Positions 1 to 8,369 of a DNA stretch of 64,000 bases are shown here, one piece after another. Location of the stretch: contig NZ_FMCI01000035.1 of the NCBI RefSeq assembly GCF_900091845.1, positions 1 through 64,000 on the forward strand, read 5' to 3'. The notes under the pieces were generated by a model. The model was not told the DNA's origin. It searched no databases and saw only the letters and a list, made by a program, of their open reading frames with translations. The position numbers and the translations under genes were made by a program. Numbering within the stretch: position 1 is the first letter of the stretch; every line of letters begins with the position of its first letter. This DNA is from Streptomyces sp. SolWspMP-5a-2 (GTDB lineage: Bacteria; Actinomycetota; Actinomycetes; Streptomycetales; Streptomycetaceae).

Positions 1-1
1 G

Positions 2-3000
2 CGCGCGGGGCAGGTGCCGCAGGCGGGCGGGGCGGTGGCGGGGGCCCAGGGGGTTGGGTCCGACCCGCGCGCGGCCAGGGTGCCGCAGGGGTCCAGGCCG
101 GGCTCGGCAGGAACGGCACCGGGGACACGCCCCGCCGCCGCGGCACCGGCCGCGCGCCAGGCGGGGGAGGCTTCCCCGCAGGGCCAGGCGGGCGGGGCCT
201 CCGGGGTGCGCGAGACGGGTGGTGCTCCTGCGCCGCGTCAGGCCGGTGCGGCTCCGGCGCCTCAACAGGCGGGTGGTGCTTCTGCACAGGGTCACGCGAG
301 CGGGGTTCCCGCAGCGCGAGAGTCGGGCGGGGCTCCCGGGTCGCGACAGTCGGGCGGGGCTCCCGCGTCGCGCGAGACGGGTGGTGCTGCTGCGCAGGGT
401 CACGCTGGCGGGGCCCCCGCGTCGCGCGAGACGGGTGGTGCCGCCGCGCCGCGTCCGACCGGTGCGGTGCCGACGTCCGGGCTGGGGGGTCTGCCGACGC
501 CCGGTCGGGCGAACGTGCCTCCCGCGCCGCGTCACACGGGTCTGGTGCCTGCGTCCGGCCTGGGCGGTTTGCCGACGCCCGGTCAGCCGAACGTGCCTCC
601 CGCGCCGCGTTACATAGGCCCGGTGCCGACGTCCGGCCTCGGGGGTCTGCCGACGCCCGCTCAGGACGGTACGGCGCCGACGCAGGGACGAGCGGGCTCG
701 GCGTCAGGGGCGGGTCAGACGGCTCCAGGTCAGACGGCTTCCGGGTCCGCGTCGGGTCAGACGGCTTCCGGGTCCGCGTCAGGGCAGGCCGGGACCGCGT
801 CCGGGGCAGGCCGGGGCGGTGCGGGGTCCGCGTCGGGCCAGACGGCTCCGGGAACCACGTCGGGTCAGACGGCTCAGGGGGCCACGTCCGGCAAGGCCGG
901 GACAGCGTCGGCCTCTGGCCGGACCGGCGGCGGACCGTCGGTGAACCCGGCGTCCGGTGCGACGCCCGACCCGCGTGCGGGTGGTGCCGAGCCCGGCTCT
1001 CGCGCGGTCTCCCACCCTCAGCGGACGACTGCGACGCCGACGACCGGTACCCCGCCGACGCCGGTCGCCAGCGACACGGGTTCCGGCCCGCGTCCGAGCG
1101 GTTCCGTTCCCGGTCCCGAGACCGGCGCGGGGCCGGTGTCCGGCACGCCCGGCGCGACACCGCCCGCTCACTCCAGCGGGGACGCGCCCCAGGCTCCGGG
1201 TCCGCGGCCCGACGCTCCCGGGGTGCCTCCGACACCGGGCACGGCACGGCCGTCGTCCGGCACGGCTGACACGTCCGGGGAGCACCACGCGCCCGGATCC
1301 GCGGGTGAGCCTGGTAGTTGGGGTACGTCGGGCGAGCGGGGCACGTCGAACACGGCGGGTACGCCCGGTACTTCGGGTACGCCGGGCGAGCGCGGCACGT
1401 CTGACGCGGCCGGTGCGCCCGAGGCGACGAACGCGACTGGTGCGTCTGGTACGTCGGGTACGCCGGGCGAGCGGGGCACCCTGAACCCGGGAGATGCGTC
1501 CGGTACTTCGGGTGCGTCCGGCGAGCGCGGCACCCCCGACACGGCAGCCACACCCGGTGCGCCCGAGGCAGCGAACACGCCCCGTACGTCCAGCACCCCC
1601 GTCACGTCCCGCACGCAGGATGCGCCCGACACCGCAGCCACGCGGAGCGGGCCCGGCACTCCCGGTGCGGCACCTGCGGACCCCGTGGCACCCGTGCCCG
1701 GCCACCCCGGCCCGGCGGCGGCACCGCCGTCCCCGTCCGCCTCGGACCCGGCGGCCCCCGTCCCGTCCTCGCCCCCGCCCGGTGACACGGCGGTCCCCGA
1801 AGTCCCCTCGTCCGGCGCCCCGGATCACGAGCCGACAGGCCCGGCACCGCGCGGTGGGACCCCGGCGGGCCAGGAACCCGACGGTTCGACGGCACCCGGC
1901 GCGTCCGACCCGGCCGCACCCACCGGTACGCCGGACACCACCCCGGCCGCCGAGCCCGCCGCCCCCGACGCGTCGGGCGACCCCGCACCGGCCGAGCCGG
2001 AATACGTCCCGCCGCCCGCTCCCGTCCGTCCGCCGATGATGAGCATGTCCTCGGGGCCGATCGCCCCGGAGACCGGCCGGTTCGAGCCGCCCGCCGTCGC
2101 GGAACGGGACGAGGAGACGGCCCGAGGCCGAGACGAGGCGCCCCGCGCCACGGCGGGACCCGGCAACGACGAGACGCCGTCCTCCGCAGCGGAGCTCGGC
2201 CACCACGAGGCGCCCCGCGCCACGGCGGAACCCGGCGACGACGAGACGCCGCACTCCGCCGCGGAGTCGGGCCACCACGAGGCGCCCCGCGCTGCCGCGG
2301 AGCCCGGCCACGACAACGCGCCCCACGCCACGGCAGACCCCGGCCACGACAACGCGCCCGACGTCCCGGCCGCCCCGGAGGCTTCCGCCCCGGCCTCGCA
2401 GGAGTCCCCCGAACCGGACGCCACCACCACGCCCCCGTCCCACCGGACCGACCCCGCCCCCACGGGGACCGAACCGGCCGAGCCCACCGCGCCGGACGCC
2501 TCCCGGGCTTCTCGGCCTTCCCCGGAACCCGGCACCCCGCAGAGCCCCGCGGCGCCGCCCTCTCCGGCGGCGGATGCCCCCCGTCCGGAGCGTGCCGAGA
2601 GCCCGGCCCCGCCCCCGAAGCTGGCGGCGCTGCTCAGCCGTCTCCGCGAGGACGAGCCGGTCGCAACGGAGCCGTCACGGGAGCCGTCCGCGCCGGACAC
2701 CCCGGCCGCCGGGAAGCCCCCGGTGCCCCCGGCCCGCCCGGCAGCCACAGCAGCCACGGCAGCCCCGGACGCCCCGACCGGCGCCGGAAGCCGTCCCGCG
2801 GAGCCCATCACGCCCCCCGGGCCCACCACGCCCCCAGGGCCCACCACGCCCCCCGAGCCCGCCGCAGGCGACCCCGTGCCGCCCCGCGTCAGGCCCACCG
2901 CCTCCGTGCCCACCGCCTCCGTGCCTCCCGCGCTGGCGGCCCGCTCCACCGCCTCCCCGGAGCCGCAGGGCGCGGCGGCCCCGTCCGCCCCCGCCGTGCC

Positions 3001-3829
3001 GACCGCCCGTCGCGCCCCGGCGGTCCCGCTTCCGCCGTTGTTCCCCGCGCCCTTCCGGCCGGGGCACGTGAGCACCCCGGCCGAGCGGACGGCGTTCCGG
3101 ACGCTGGCCGACGCCGCGTGGGACCGGCACGGCACCGCCGTCAGCCGCACGCTGACGCGGCTCCCGGCGCTGCGCGGGCAGGAGCAGGAGGCGGCCCGCG
3201 CCGACCTGATCGCACTCCACCTCTATCTGCACGCCCCCGAGGGCCCGTTCGGCCACGAAGCGCTGGCCCGGGGCCTGTACGAGGGGGAGGAGCGGCTGCT
3301 GCCGTACGCGGCCTGCGTGACCTCGGGGTTGCGCCGGATGCCCTCGTACCGAGGGGTCGCGTTCCGCGGCGCCGAGGGCCAGGACGGCGGCCTCATGGAA
3401 CCCGGCGTGCTGCTGCGCGACCCCGCCCCCGTGTGCGTGCTGCCCCTCGCGGCGGGCGCACCGAGGCCGGGCGGCGCGCAGTACGCCGTGTGGTCGGTGA
3501 CCGGACGCCGGGTGCGTCAGCTCGCCGACCGGCCCGGTGCCGGAAGGGACCGGGACGAGGTGGTGTTCCCGCCGGGCACCCTGCTGAGGGTGCTCGACGT
3601 GCGCGAGGTGAGCGGTGCGCCGCTCACCCTGCTGCGCGAGGTGCCCCTCAACGGGCCGGACGTACCGGCCCGTTACGGCGGTGCGGAACTCGACGCCGAC
3701 GACCGCACGGCGCTCGCCCGGCTGGACGAGGCGCTGCGCGGCCACCCCGTCGCACCAGGGCGGCACGACTGGCCCCGGTTGTGCGCGGGGGCGTTGGAGC
3801 GGGCCGCGGGCCGCCCGCCGTTCGACTGA
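2..3829 (+). CDS. Giant Pro/Ala/Gly/Thr-rich protein with C-terminal ADP-ribosyltransferase-like domain (5' end outside window)
   Basis: The frame is open to the left edge, so the N-terminus is missing; a GTG at 14 is the first possible start inside the window, and residue numbers count from it. Residues 1 to about 1010 are low complexity, made of successive families of degenerate short repeats: GGAPA/RETGG-like units, three 26-residue GLGGLPTP units, TSGTPGERGT-like units, then acidic HHEAPRATAEPG-like units. The last ~250 residues are a folded domain. It shows YRG at 1112-1114, YAVWSVTG at 1157-1164 and DEVVFPPGT from 1181, the order of the Arg / Ser-Thr / Glu elements of ADP-ribosyltransferase (ART) folds; only one acidic pair stands where ARTs often have ExE, so activity is unproven. 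No membrane segment is visible in the part present. The gene ends 30 bp before a co-directional RICIN-domain gene. ART assignment is inference from motif order; the reality of the ORF is well supported by its long coherent C-terminal domain. Confidence 0.75.
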   Translation, partial: RAGQVPQAGGAVAGAQGVGSDPRAARVPQGSRPGSAGTAPGTRPAAAAPAARQAGEASPQGQAGGASGVRETGGAPAPRQAGAAPAPQQAGGASAQGHASGVPAARESGGAPGSRQSGGAPASRETGGAAAQGHAGGAPASRETGGAAAPRPTGAVPTSGLGGLPTPGRANVPPAPRHTGLVPASGLGGLPTPGQPNVPPAPRYIGPVPTSGLGGLPTPAQDGTAPTQGRAGSASGAGQTAPGQTASGSASGQTASGSASGQAGTASGAGRGGAGSASGQTAPGTTSGQTAQGATSGKAGTASASGRTGGGPSVNPASGATPDPRAGGAEPGSRAVSHPQRTTATPTTGTPPTPVASDTGSGPRPSGSVPGPETGAGPVSGTPGATPPAHSSGDAPQAPGPRPDAPGVPPTPGTARPSSGTADTSGEHHAPGSAGEPGSWGTSGERGTSNTAGTPGTSGTPGERGTSDAAGAPEATNATGASGTSGTPGERGTLNPGDASGTSGASGERGTPDTAATPGAPEAANTPRTSSTPVTSRTQDAPDTAATRSGPGTPGAAPADPVAPVPGHPGPAAAPPSPSASDPAAPVPSSPPPGDTAVPEVPSSGAPDHEPTGPAPRGGTPAGQEPDGSTAPGASDPAAPTGTPDTTPAAEPAAPDASGDPAPAEPEYVPPPAPVRPPMMSMSSGPIAPETGRFEPPAVAERDEETARGRDEAPRATAGPGNDETPSSAAELGHHEAPRATAEPGDDETPHSAAESGHHEAPRAAAEPGHDNAPHATADPGHDNAPDVPAAPEASAPASQESPEPDATTTPPSHRTDPAPTGTEPAEPTAPDASRASRPSPEPGTPQSPAAPPSPAADAPRPERAESPAPPPKLAALLSRLREDEPVATEPSREPSAPDTPAAGKPPVPPARPAATAATAAPDAPTGAGSRPAEPITPPGPTTPPGPTTPPEPAAGDPVPPRVRPTASVPTASVPPALAARSTASPEPQGAAAPSAPAVPTARRAPAVPLPPLFPAPFRPGHVSTPAERTAFRTLADAAWDRHGTAVSRTLTRLPALRGQEQEAARADLIALHLYLHAPEGPFGHEALARGLYEGEERLLPYAACVTSGLRRMPSYRGVAFRGAEGQDGGLMEPGVLLRDPAPVCVLPLAAGAPRPGGAQYAVWSVTGRRVRQLADRPGAGRDRDEVVFPPGTLLRVLDVREVSGAPLTLLREVPLNGPDVPARYGGAELDADDRTALARLDEALRGHPVAPGRHDWPRLCAGALERAAGRPPFD
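467..665 (+). repeat. 78-bp tandem repeat inside the ART-like gene
   Basis: Units begin at 467, 545 and 623 (exact 78-bp steps, 26 codons), about 2.5 copies. Each encodes a GLGGLPTP...NVPPAPR-type segment. The period is a multiple of three, so copy changes keep the frame. Confidence 0.85.
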
Positions 3830-3859
3830 TCGACCTGGCCCGACAGAAGTGGAGATTTG

Positions 3860-5152
3860 ATGCCACAACAGGAAAAGAGAGGGCTGACGGGGCCGGTGGT
3901 ACGCCGTGCCGTCACCATGCGCGGCACCGCCGCCGAGCCGGACGCGGAGGCACTTCGGCCGCGTACGGCGGAGGAAGAGGCCGTCGCGCCGGCGCGCGGG
4001 CCGGTCCCCTCCGAGGGCGCCGACGCGCGCGGTGACGGCTCGTCGCCCGTGGTGCCCGTCCCGTCGCCCACAGCCGTGCCGGAGGCGTCCTCGCCCGAGG
4101 CCGGTTCCGCGCGGTCCACGGCTCCCGGTGCCGCATCCGGCGCCGCGGGTGCCGACTCCGCCGTCCCCTCCGGGGAGTCGGCGGCGAAGGACGCGGGTGA
4201 CGCGGGCGACCTGGCCGCCGGTGCCGGGTCCCTGGGCGCGAGCGCGGGCGGTACGCCGCCGGGCGCGTCCAGGGGCGACGCGGGCGCCGGCGGGGACGAG
4301 CCCCCGTCGGGCCGTCCCACGAAGGCGCTGCTGGCCGCGGCCGGTATCGGCGGCGCGCTGCTGATAGCGGTGCCGTTCCTCGTCATGGGCACGCACCACG
4401 GCGACAGGACCGAGCCCGCGGCGCTGGCCGAGAAGGCGACGGCCCGGACGCTCCAGAAGGACGAGGAGACGGTGCAGTTGGGGGAGTACGCCCCCAAGTC
4501 GCCGAGCCCCGAGGCGTCGAGCCCGAAGGCCGAGGAGCCGAAGAAGGAGGAGTCGCCGAGCGTGACTCCGACCCCGACGCCGACGGCGACCGGGGAGACC
4601 GCGAAGAAGACGGAGAAGAAGGAGGTCAAGGCGGAGAAGGCGGTCAAGAAGAAGGCCGCCGTCGCGGCGCCGCCCAACTACGCCAACATGAAGGGTGTTC
4701 TGCTCAGGAACATCTCGTCGAAGCTGTGCGCGGACATCCCGTACTACGACAAGGGCAAGGTCAACGGCCCGGTCAACCAGTTCCACTGCGACGGCACCGA
4801 CAAGGACAACCAGATCTGGGACTTCGAGGTGAAGTACAAGGGTCAGGGCCCCCGGTCCACCGACCTCTTCCAGATCAGGAACCGCAAGGACGGTCTCTGC
4901 GTCGATCTGCCGAACTACGGTGGCCAGCCGCCCGGTTCGCGGATCGCGGAATACTACTGCAACGGCACGACGGCGGACAACCAGCTCTGGTGGCTCGAGT
5001 CGCGCGGTGGCAAGTCCTTCTGGATCCACAACTACGCCAGCAACCACCAGTGCCTCGAGGTGGTGAGCGGCTCGGGCATCGACCCCGTCAACGCGCGGCT
5101 GGACATCCAGCCCTGCCACGGCGGCAACGATTTCGAGTGGACGCTCTGGTGA
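3860..5152 (+). CDS. Membrane-anchored RICIN-type beta-trefoil lectin-domain protein
   Basis: The ATG at 3860 is chosen over an in-frame TTG at 3857 because GGAG at 3851-3854 gives a five-base spacing. The protein has 430 residues. It has an Ala/Pro/Ser/Glu-rich N-terminal region (about 1-150), one hydrophobic helix (about 156-178, rich in A, L, I, V), a charged Pro/Lys/Glu-rich spacer (about 185-275), and a C-terminal RICIN-like lectin domain (about 277-430). The lectin part shows the repeated pattern of the family: LCADIP...NQIWDF, LCVDLP...NQLWWL, CLEVV...FEWTLW, with paired Cys and Gln-x-Trp motifs. With no clear signal peptide and a single internal helix, a type II orientation with the lectin domain outside is most likely. 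It probably binds carbohydrate at the cell surface. It follows the ART-like gene by 30 bp and may be co-transcribed with it. A hairpin terminator lies 25 bp downstream. Confidence 0.85.
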   Translation: MPQQEKRGLTGPVVRRAVTMRGTAAEPDAEALRPRTAEEEAVAPARGPVPSEGADARGDGSSPVVPVPSPTAVPEASSPEAGSARSTAPGAASGAAGADSAVPSGESAAKDAGDAGDLAAGAGSLGASAGGTPPGASRGDAGAGGDEPPSGRPTKALLAAAGIGGALLIAVPFLVMGTHHGDRTEPAALAEKATARTLQKDEETVQLGEYAPKSPSPEASSPKAEEPKKEESPSVTPTPTPTATGETAKKTEKKEVKAEKAVKKKAAVAAPPNYANMKGVLLRNISSKLCADIPYYDKGKVNGPVNQFHCDGTDKDNQIWDFEVKYKGQGPRSTDLFQIRNRKDGLCVDLPNYGGQPPGSRIAEYYCNGTTADNQLWWLESRGGKSFWIHNYASNHQCLEVVSGSGIDPVNARLDIQPCHGGNDFEWTLW

Positions 5153-5177
5153 CAGCCCTCCGCGGCTGACGGCACCG

Positions 5178-5207
5178 GGCCCCCGGCTTCCACGGAAGCC
5201 GGGGGCC
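5178..5207 (+). terminator. Rho-independent-type hairpin after the RICIN gene
   Basis: A perfect inverted repeat with 13-bp arms (GGCCCCCGGCTTC / GAAGCCGGGGGCC) closes on a CACG loop. It lies 25 bp after the stop codon at 5152. There is no long T tract, as is usual in streptomycetes. Confidence 0.8.
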
Positions 5208-5212
5208 TGTCC

Positions 5213-5295
5213 ACGCGCCGGACCTCCCGGCCTCTCCTCACTCGCCCCCGGTCCCGGTCACGCGCCGGACCACCCGGCCTCTCCTCACTCGCCCC
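5213..5295. repeat. Imperfect ~35-bp direct repeat, 47-bp period
   Basis: Copies start at 5213 and 5260 (ACGCGCCGGACC...CTCCTCACTCGCCCC) and differ at one base over about 34 bases. The second copy contains the stop codon of the minus-strand cupin gene (5285-5287), so the first copy is a duplication of that gene's 3' end and downstream sequence. Confidence 0.8.
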
Positions 5296-5689
5296 GGGAC
5301 CCTTCCGGAGCGGCCCGCCGTTCCTCCGGTGCCGCCACGTACCCGGGCACGGAGGGCCACCGCAGCGTCATCACCACGGAGTCCTCCTCGGCGACCCAGG
5401 AGTGGTCGACCCCGGGACCCCAGACGACGTACGCGCCCTGCTCCTCCAACAGCACGCTGCGGGTGGGGAATTCCATCCGGAAGCGGCCCGAGACGAGGAC
5501 CAGCAGCGCCGTCCGTACCTCGCCGCGCACCCACCGGGCCCGCCGTTCGCCGCGCGGATGGACGCCCCACTTGACCTCGACGGCCTCGCTGTGGCGCGGA
5601 TCGCCCCGCTCCCTGAAGTGCCCCAGGAGCCATCCCTGGTCCACCGCCGCGTCCTCGCCCGCGCTGCCCACGTACACACCGTCGTCCAT
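5285..5689 (-). CDS. Small cupin-like protein
   Basis: This is a 134-residue protein (ATG, complement of 5687-5689). It has the sequence texture of a single-domain cupin: a beta-rich core with GEVRTALLVLVSGRFRMEF, then a turn and GAYVVWGPGVDHSWVAEEDSVVMTLRW, the last part resembling the second cupin motif (PG..H.W). Single cupins of this kind bind small ligands or metals, but no function can be assigned. It lies 55 bp downstream of the glycosyltransferase on the same strand and may be in its operon. An alternative frame over the same DNA (5238-5633) is rejected because its composition is Arg/Gly-rich and motif-free. Confidence 0.75.
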   Translation of the reverse strand: MDDGVYVGSAGEDAAVDQGWLLGHFRERGDPRHSEAVEVKWGVHPRGERRARWVRGEVRTALLVLVSGRFRMEFPTRSVLLEEQGAYVVWGPGVDHSWVAEEDSVVMTLRWPSVPGYVAAPEERRAAPEGSRGE

Positions 5690-5744
5690 GCGAGCGAACG
5701 CTACTGAACCCGCGACCGCGCCGCCGGTCGACCGGCGGCGGCGC

Positions 5745-6950
5745 TCAACTCCCCCCGGCCATCAGCAGATCCGCCGCCATCTCCGCGCCGTCGGTGCGGA
5801 CCTCGGCGCCCACGGCCGCCGCCCGAGCCCGGGTCCCCGGCGACAGGACCGCCGTGAGCGCGGAGCGCAGGGACTCCGCGGACGGCGCGGGACCCCGGAG
5901 CGCGACACCGATCCCCAGCTCCTCGACCCGGCCCGCCCAGTACGGGTTGTCCGATATCCGTGCCGTCACCAGGAGTTGGGGCACGCCCGCGCGGGCCGCC
6001 GTCACCGTCGTGCCCGCGCCGCCGTGGTGCACCACGGCCGCCACCCGGCCGAAGAGACGCTGGTGGTTGGCCTCGCCCAGGGCGAAGCAGTCGTCCCCGT
6101 CGTCGATCAGGCCCAGTTCGGCCCAGCCCCGGGAGACGAGCGCGCGCCGCCCGCGTGCCCGGAGTTCGGCGATGAGGCCGGGGACGATGTCCGCCGCCGG
6201 GTTCATGCTGCCGAAGCCCACGTAGACCGGCGGGGTGCCCGCCTCCAGGAACGCCACCAGGTCGGCGGGGAGCGGCCGTTCGTCCGGCAGGCTCCAGGTG
6301 CCGGTCTGGGTGACGTCGAGGCCGGGTGCCTGCTGCCACGGGCCGAGCGCCGGGTCGGCGGCCAGCCACGGCCGGTCGGTGAGGACGTGGTCGCGCACGT
6401 TCGTCACGGACGGCAGGCCCAGCGCCGCCCGGTGCGCGTTGAGGGACTCGGCGTACTGCCCGTCCAGCAGCTCGGCGTCCCGCTCCCACAGCGTCAGGTT
6501 GTCGGCGTCCTCCGGTTCGGGCCAGCCGGGCCGGGGCGGGGGCGCGTGATGCGGGGACGGGAGATGGACCGCCGCGTAACTCACGTGCACGTAGCGGACC
6601 TCCGCCGCCTCGGCCACGGACCGCGCCGCCGTCTGCCCGAGACCGGCCGCCACCAGCACGTCGCACCCCTCGACCGCGCCGGGGAGCAGCTCGAACTGGG
6701 TGTCCTGCAACGCGTCCCGGTACCGGGCCAGGTCCGCCGCGGACGGCAGCGCCGCCCCGCGCATCATCTCCTTCACCGGCGGCCCGACCGGCACCGTCTC
6801 GATGCCCAGTCCGGCCAGCCGCCGCGCGAACTCCTCGTCCGGCGGGGCGCACATCCGCACCCGCGCCCCGCGCTCCGTGAGCCGCACCGCGAGAGCCACC
6901 AGCGGTTCGACGTCGCCGCGTGTCCCGTAAGTGGACAACAACACCCGCAT
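5745..6950 (-). CDS. GT1-family glycosyltransferase (GtfA/GtfB-like)
   Basis: The protein has 401 residues, the normal length for antibiotic-type GT-B glycosyltransferases. The N-terminal Rossmann domain starts MRVLLSTYGTRGDVEPLVALA, the signature of the vancomycin/teicoplanin and sterol glucosyltransferase group. The C-terminal donor-binding domain has VVHHGGAGTTVTAARAGVPQLLV near residue 315, where the HHGGAGT motif contacts the nucleotide-sugar diphosphate. It transfers an activated sugar to a small-molecule acceptor, which cannot be named. A cupin-like gene follows on the same strand and a nucleotidyltransferase-like gene is divergent. The distance (about 13 kb and several housekeeping-like genes) from the PKS cluster makes a role as its tailoring enzyme uncertain. 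Self-resistance or an independent glycoside are alternatives. Confidence 0.88.
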   Translation of the reverse strand: MRVLLSTYGTRGDVEPLVALAVRLTERGARVRMCAPPDEEFARRLAGLGIETVPVGPPVKEMMRGAALPSAADLARYRDALQDTQFELLPGAVEGCDVLVAAGLGQTAARSVAEAAEVRYVHVSYAAVHLPSPHHAPPPRPGWPEPEDADNLTLWERDAELLDGQYAESLNAHRAALGLPSVTNVRDHVLTDRPWLAADPALGPWQQAPGLDVTQTGTWSLPDERPLPADLVAFLEAGTPPVYVGFGSMNPAADIVPGLIAELRARGRRALVSRGWAELGLIDDGDDCFALGEANHQRLFGRVAAVVHHGGAGTTVTAARAGVPQLLVTARISDNPYWAGRVEELGIGVALRGPAPSAESLRSALTAVLSPGTRARAAAVGAEVRTDGAEMAADLLMAGGS

Positions 6951-7321
6951 TCAGTGCCCTCTTTCGCTCTGTATTCCGCGTGCGTTTCGAACTCCGCGCA
7001 TCCTCCGGGCACCGCCGGTCGATGACATCGCGTCGGTCGTCAGGGATATGCGGGAGAAGCATAGGTCGCGGCGCACCGGTGTCGGAGTGGGTGCGGGAAC
7101 TCCTCGCGGCGGAAAAGCGCGCGGCCTTTGTGTTCGTCCCGTTTGGTGCCCAAGTAAGAGCCTGGGAAGGGGAGATGAAGGCGGTCGGCAGTGGGCAGGC
7201 TGGTGGTGATCCAGTGGACCGCCGCTGTATCCCGCAGAAAGCGGGTCCTTCCGGCTTCCTGCGGCGCCGGCGTGCCTTTCGGGCCGGTTTCCGATCGTCG
7301 ACACAACCTGAGAGCTGCTGA
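6951..7321. other. Divergent intergenic region, 371 bp
   Basis: It separates the glycosyltransferase (minus) from the nucleotidyltransferase-like gene (plus) and presumably holds both promoters. The only structure noted is a short hairpin CCCGC-N5-GCGGG at 7231-7245, about 75 bp before the plus-strand gene. No coding capacity was convincing. Confidence 0.5.
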
Positions 7322-8026
7322 ATGCAAAGTTCGTCGGTGTTCGTCCCTGATGTTTCGGTCATCCTGCCCTGCGCCGGATCGGGAACGCGCTTCAGCGCGC
7401 CCTACCCGAAGGAACTGCACTGTCTGGCTCCCGGCGTGACCGTTCTGGACCGCAGTCTCGAAGCCGTCGTCGAGCTGGCCAAAAGCGGACTCGATGTGCG
7501 GCTCGTCGTCGTCTTCGGGCCGCACAAGATGGACACGGTGCGGTATCTCGCGCGGTATGCCGAGACCCTGCACCTGGTGTTCGTCTACCAGAACGAGTCG
7601 CTGGAACCCGACCTCGCCGGGGCGATCAGATCGGCCCTGCCGATGACCCGGGGGCCGGTCGCCCTCGTCCTGCCCGACATCGTCGTCTCCGGTCCGGACA
7701 GCGCCGGAAGCCTCCTCGCCGCGCTGCGGCTCACCGAGGTCACGGGCTGGGGCGTGGTGGCCGCGCGGGAGCACGACCCCGCCGTGCTGCGGCAGATGGG
7801 CGCGCTGGCCGTCGTCGAGGAGGACGGCGCCCTGACGGTGCGGGAGGCGACGGACAAACCGGCGGACCCGGCGGGCTTCAACGCCTTCTGGGGGATGGTC
7901 GCCGCCGCCGAGGACCAGGCGCACCGGCTGCCCGACGTGGTCGGCAAGGACGTGGCCAGCCCTCTGGCGGGCGCAAGTGCCCACCTGGTCGAGGGGATGG
8001 TCAACTACAACACGCCCGCGGGCTGA
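7322..8026 (+). CDS. Nucleotidyltransferase-fold protein (sugar-phosphate nucleotidylyltransferase-like)
   Basis: The protein has 234 residues. Near the N-terminus VILPCAGSGTRFSAPYPKEL matches the nucleotide-binding loop of NTP transferases (LxxGxGTRxxx...PKxL), which activate sugar phosphates to NDP-sugars. A later VALVLPDIVV lies where these enzymes have the metal-binding Asp segment. The protein is shorter than typical glucose-1-phosphate thymidylyltransferases (about 290-355 residues) and lacks a clear C-terminal beta-helix. The ATG is at 7322; the ribosome site is weak (GAGAG). A neighbouring divergent glycosyltransferase suggests a shared sugar pathway, but that is inference. MobA-like or other transferase activities are not excluded. 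Confidence 0.75.
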   Translation: MQSSSVFVPDVSVILPCAGSGTRFSAPYPKELHCLAPGVTVLDRSLEAVVELAKSGLDVRLVVVFGPHKMDTVRYLARYAETLHLVFVYQNESLEPDLAGAIRSALPMTRGPVALVLPDIVVSGPDSAGSLLAALRLTEVTGWGVVAAREHDPAVLRQMGALAVVEEDGALTVREATDKPADPAGFNAFWGMVAAAEDQAHRLPDVVGKDVASPLAGASAHLVEGMVNYNTPAG

Positions 8027-8369
8027 GGGCACTTGGCACGGGTTCGACCGGCGGGTGCCGGGGCCCGCGTGGAACGGGCCCGCATGGAACGGGCTCCCGT
8101 GGAACGGGGACGCGGCGCTGGGGCGGCGGGTCGTCGGCGCCCCGATCTGCCGCCAGGGTGCCGAGGCCGAGGGGGTCGGCGTCGCACCCGGCCTGGCGGA
8201 CCGCGCGGACGAGGCTCCGGTCACGGCCCCGGTGGAGAGCGCGCTGTGGGCGTCGGAACCGCCCGACTCCGGGCCGTCCGCAACCCGGAGAAGCTCGGGG
8301 CGTGGCGGCCCGGGGCCCGACAGACGCCGCGCGGGCCGTGAGGCGCCGTGCCCGCGGGGCGACCGGCGG
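8027..8369. other. Convergent intergenic region with short tandem repeat
   Basis: There are 343 bp between convergent genes. It contains three 15-bp units of TGGAACGGGCYC type at 8070-8109. Short Arg-rich frames here lack any family resemblance and are not called. Confidence 0.5.

Noticed and set aside
2675..5119. Long minus-strand open frame (814 codons) opposite the ART-like and RICIN genes
   Set aside because: Arg/Leu/Gly-rich translation without motifs, lying antisense to two genes with clear domains; typical high-GC shadow.
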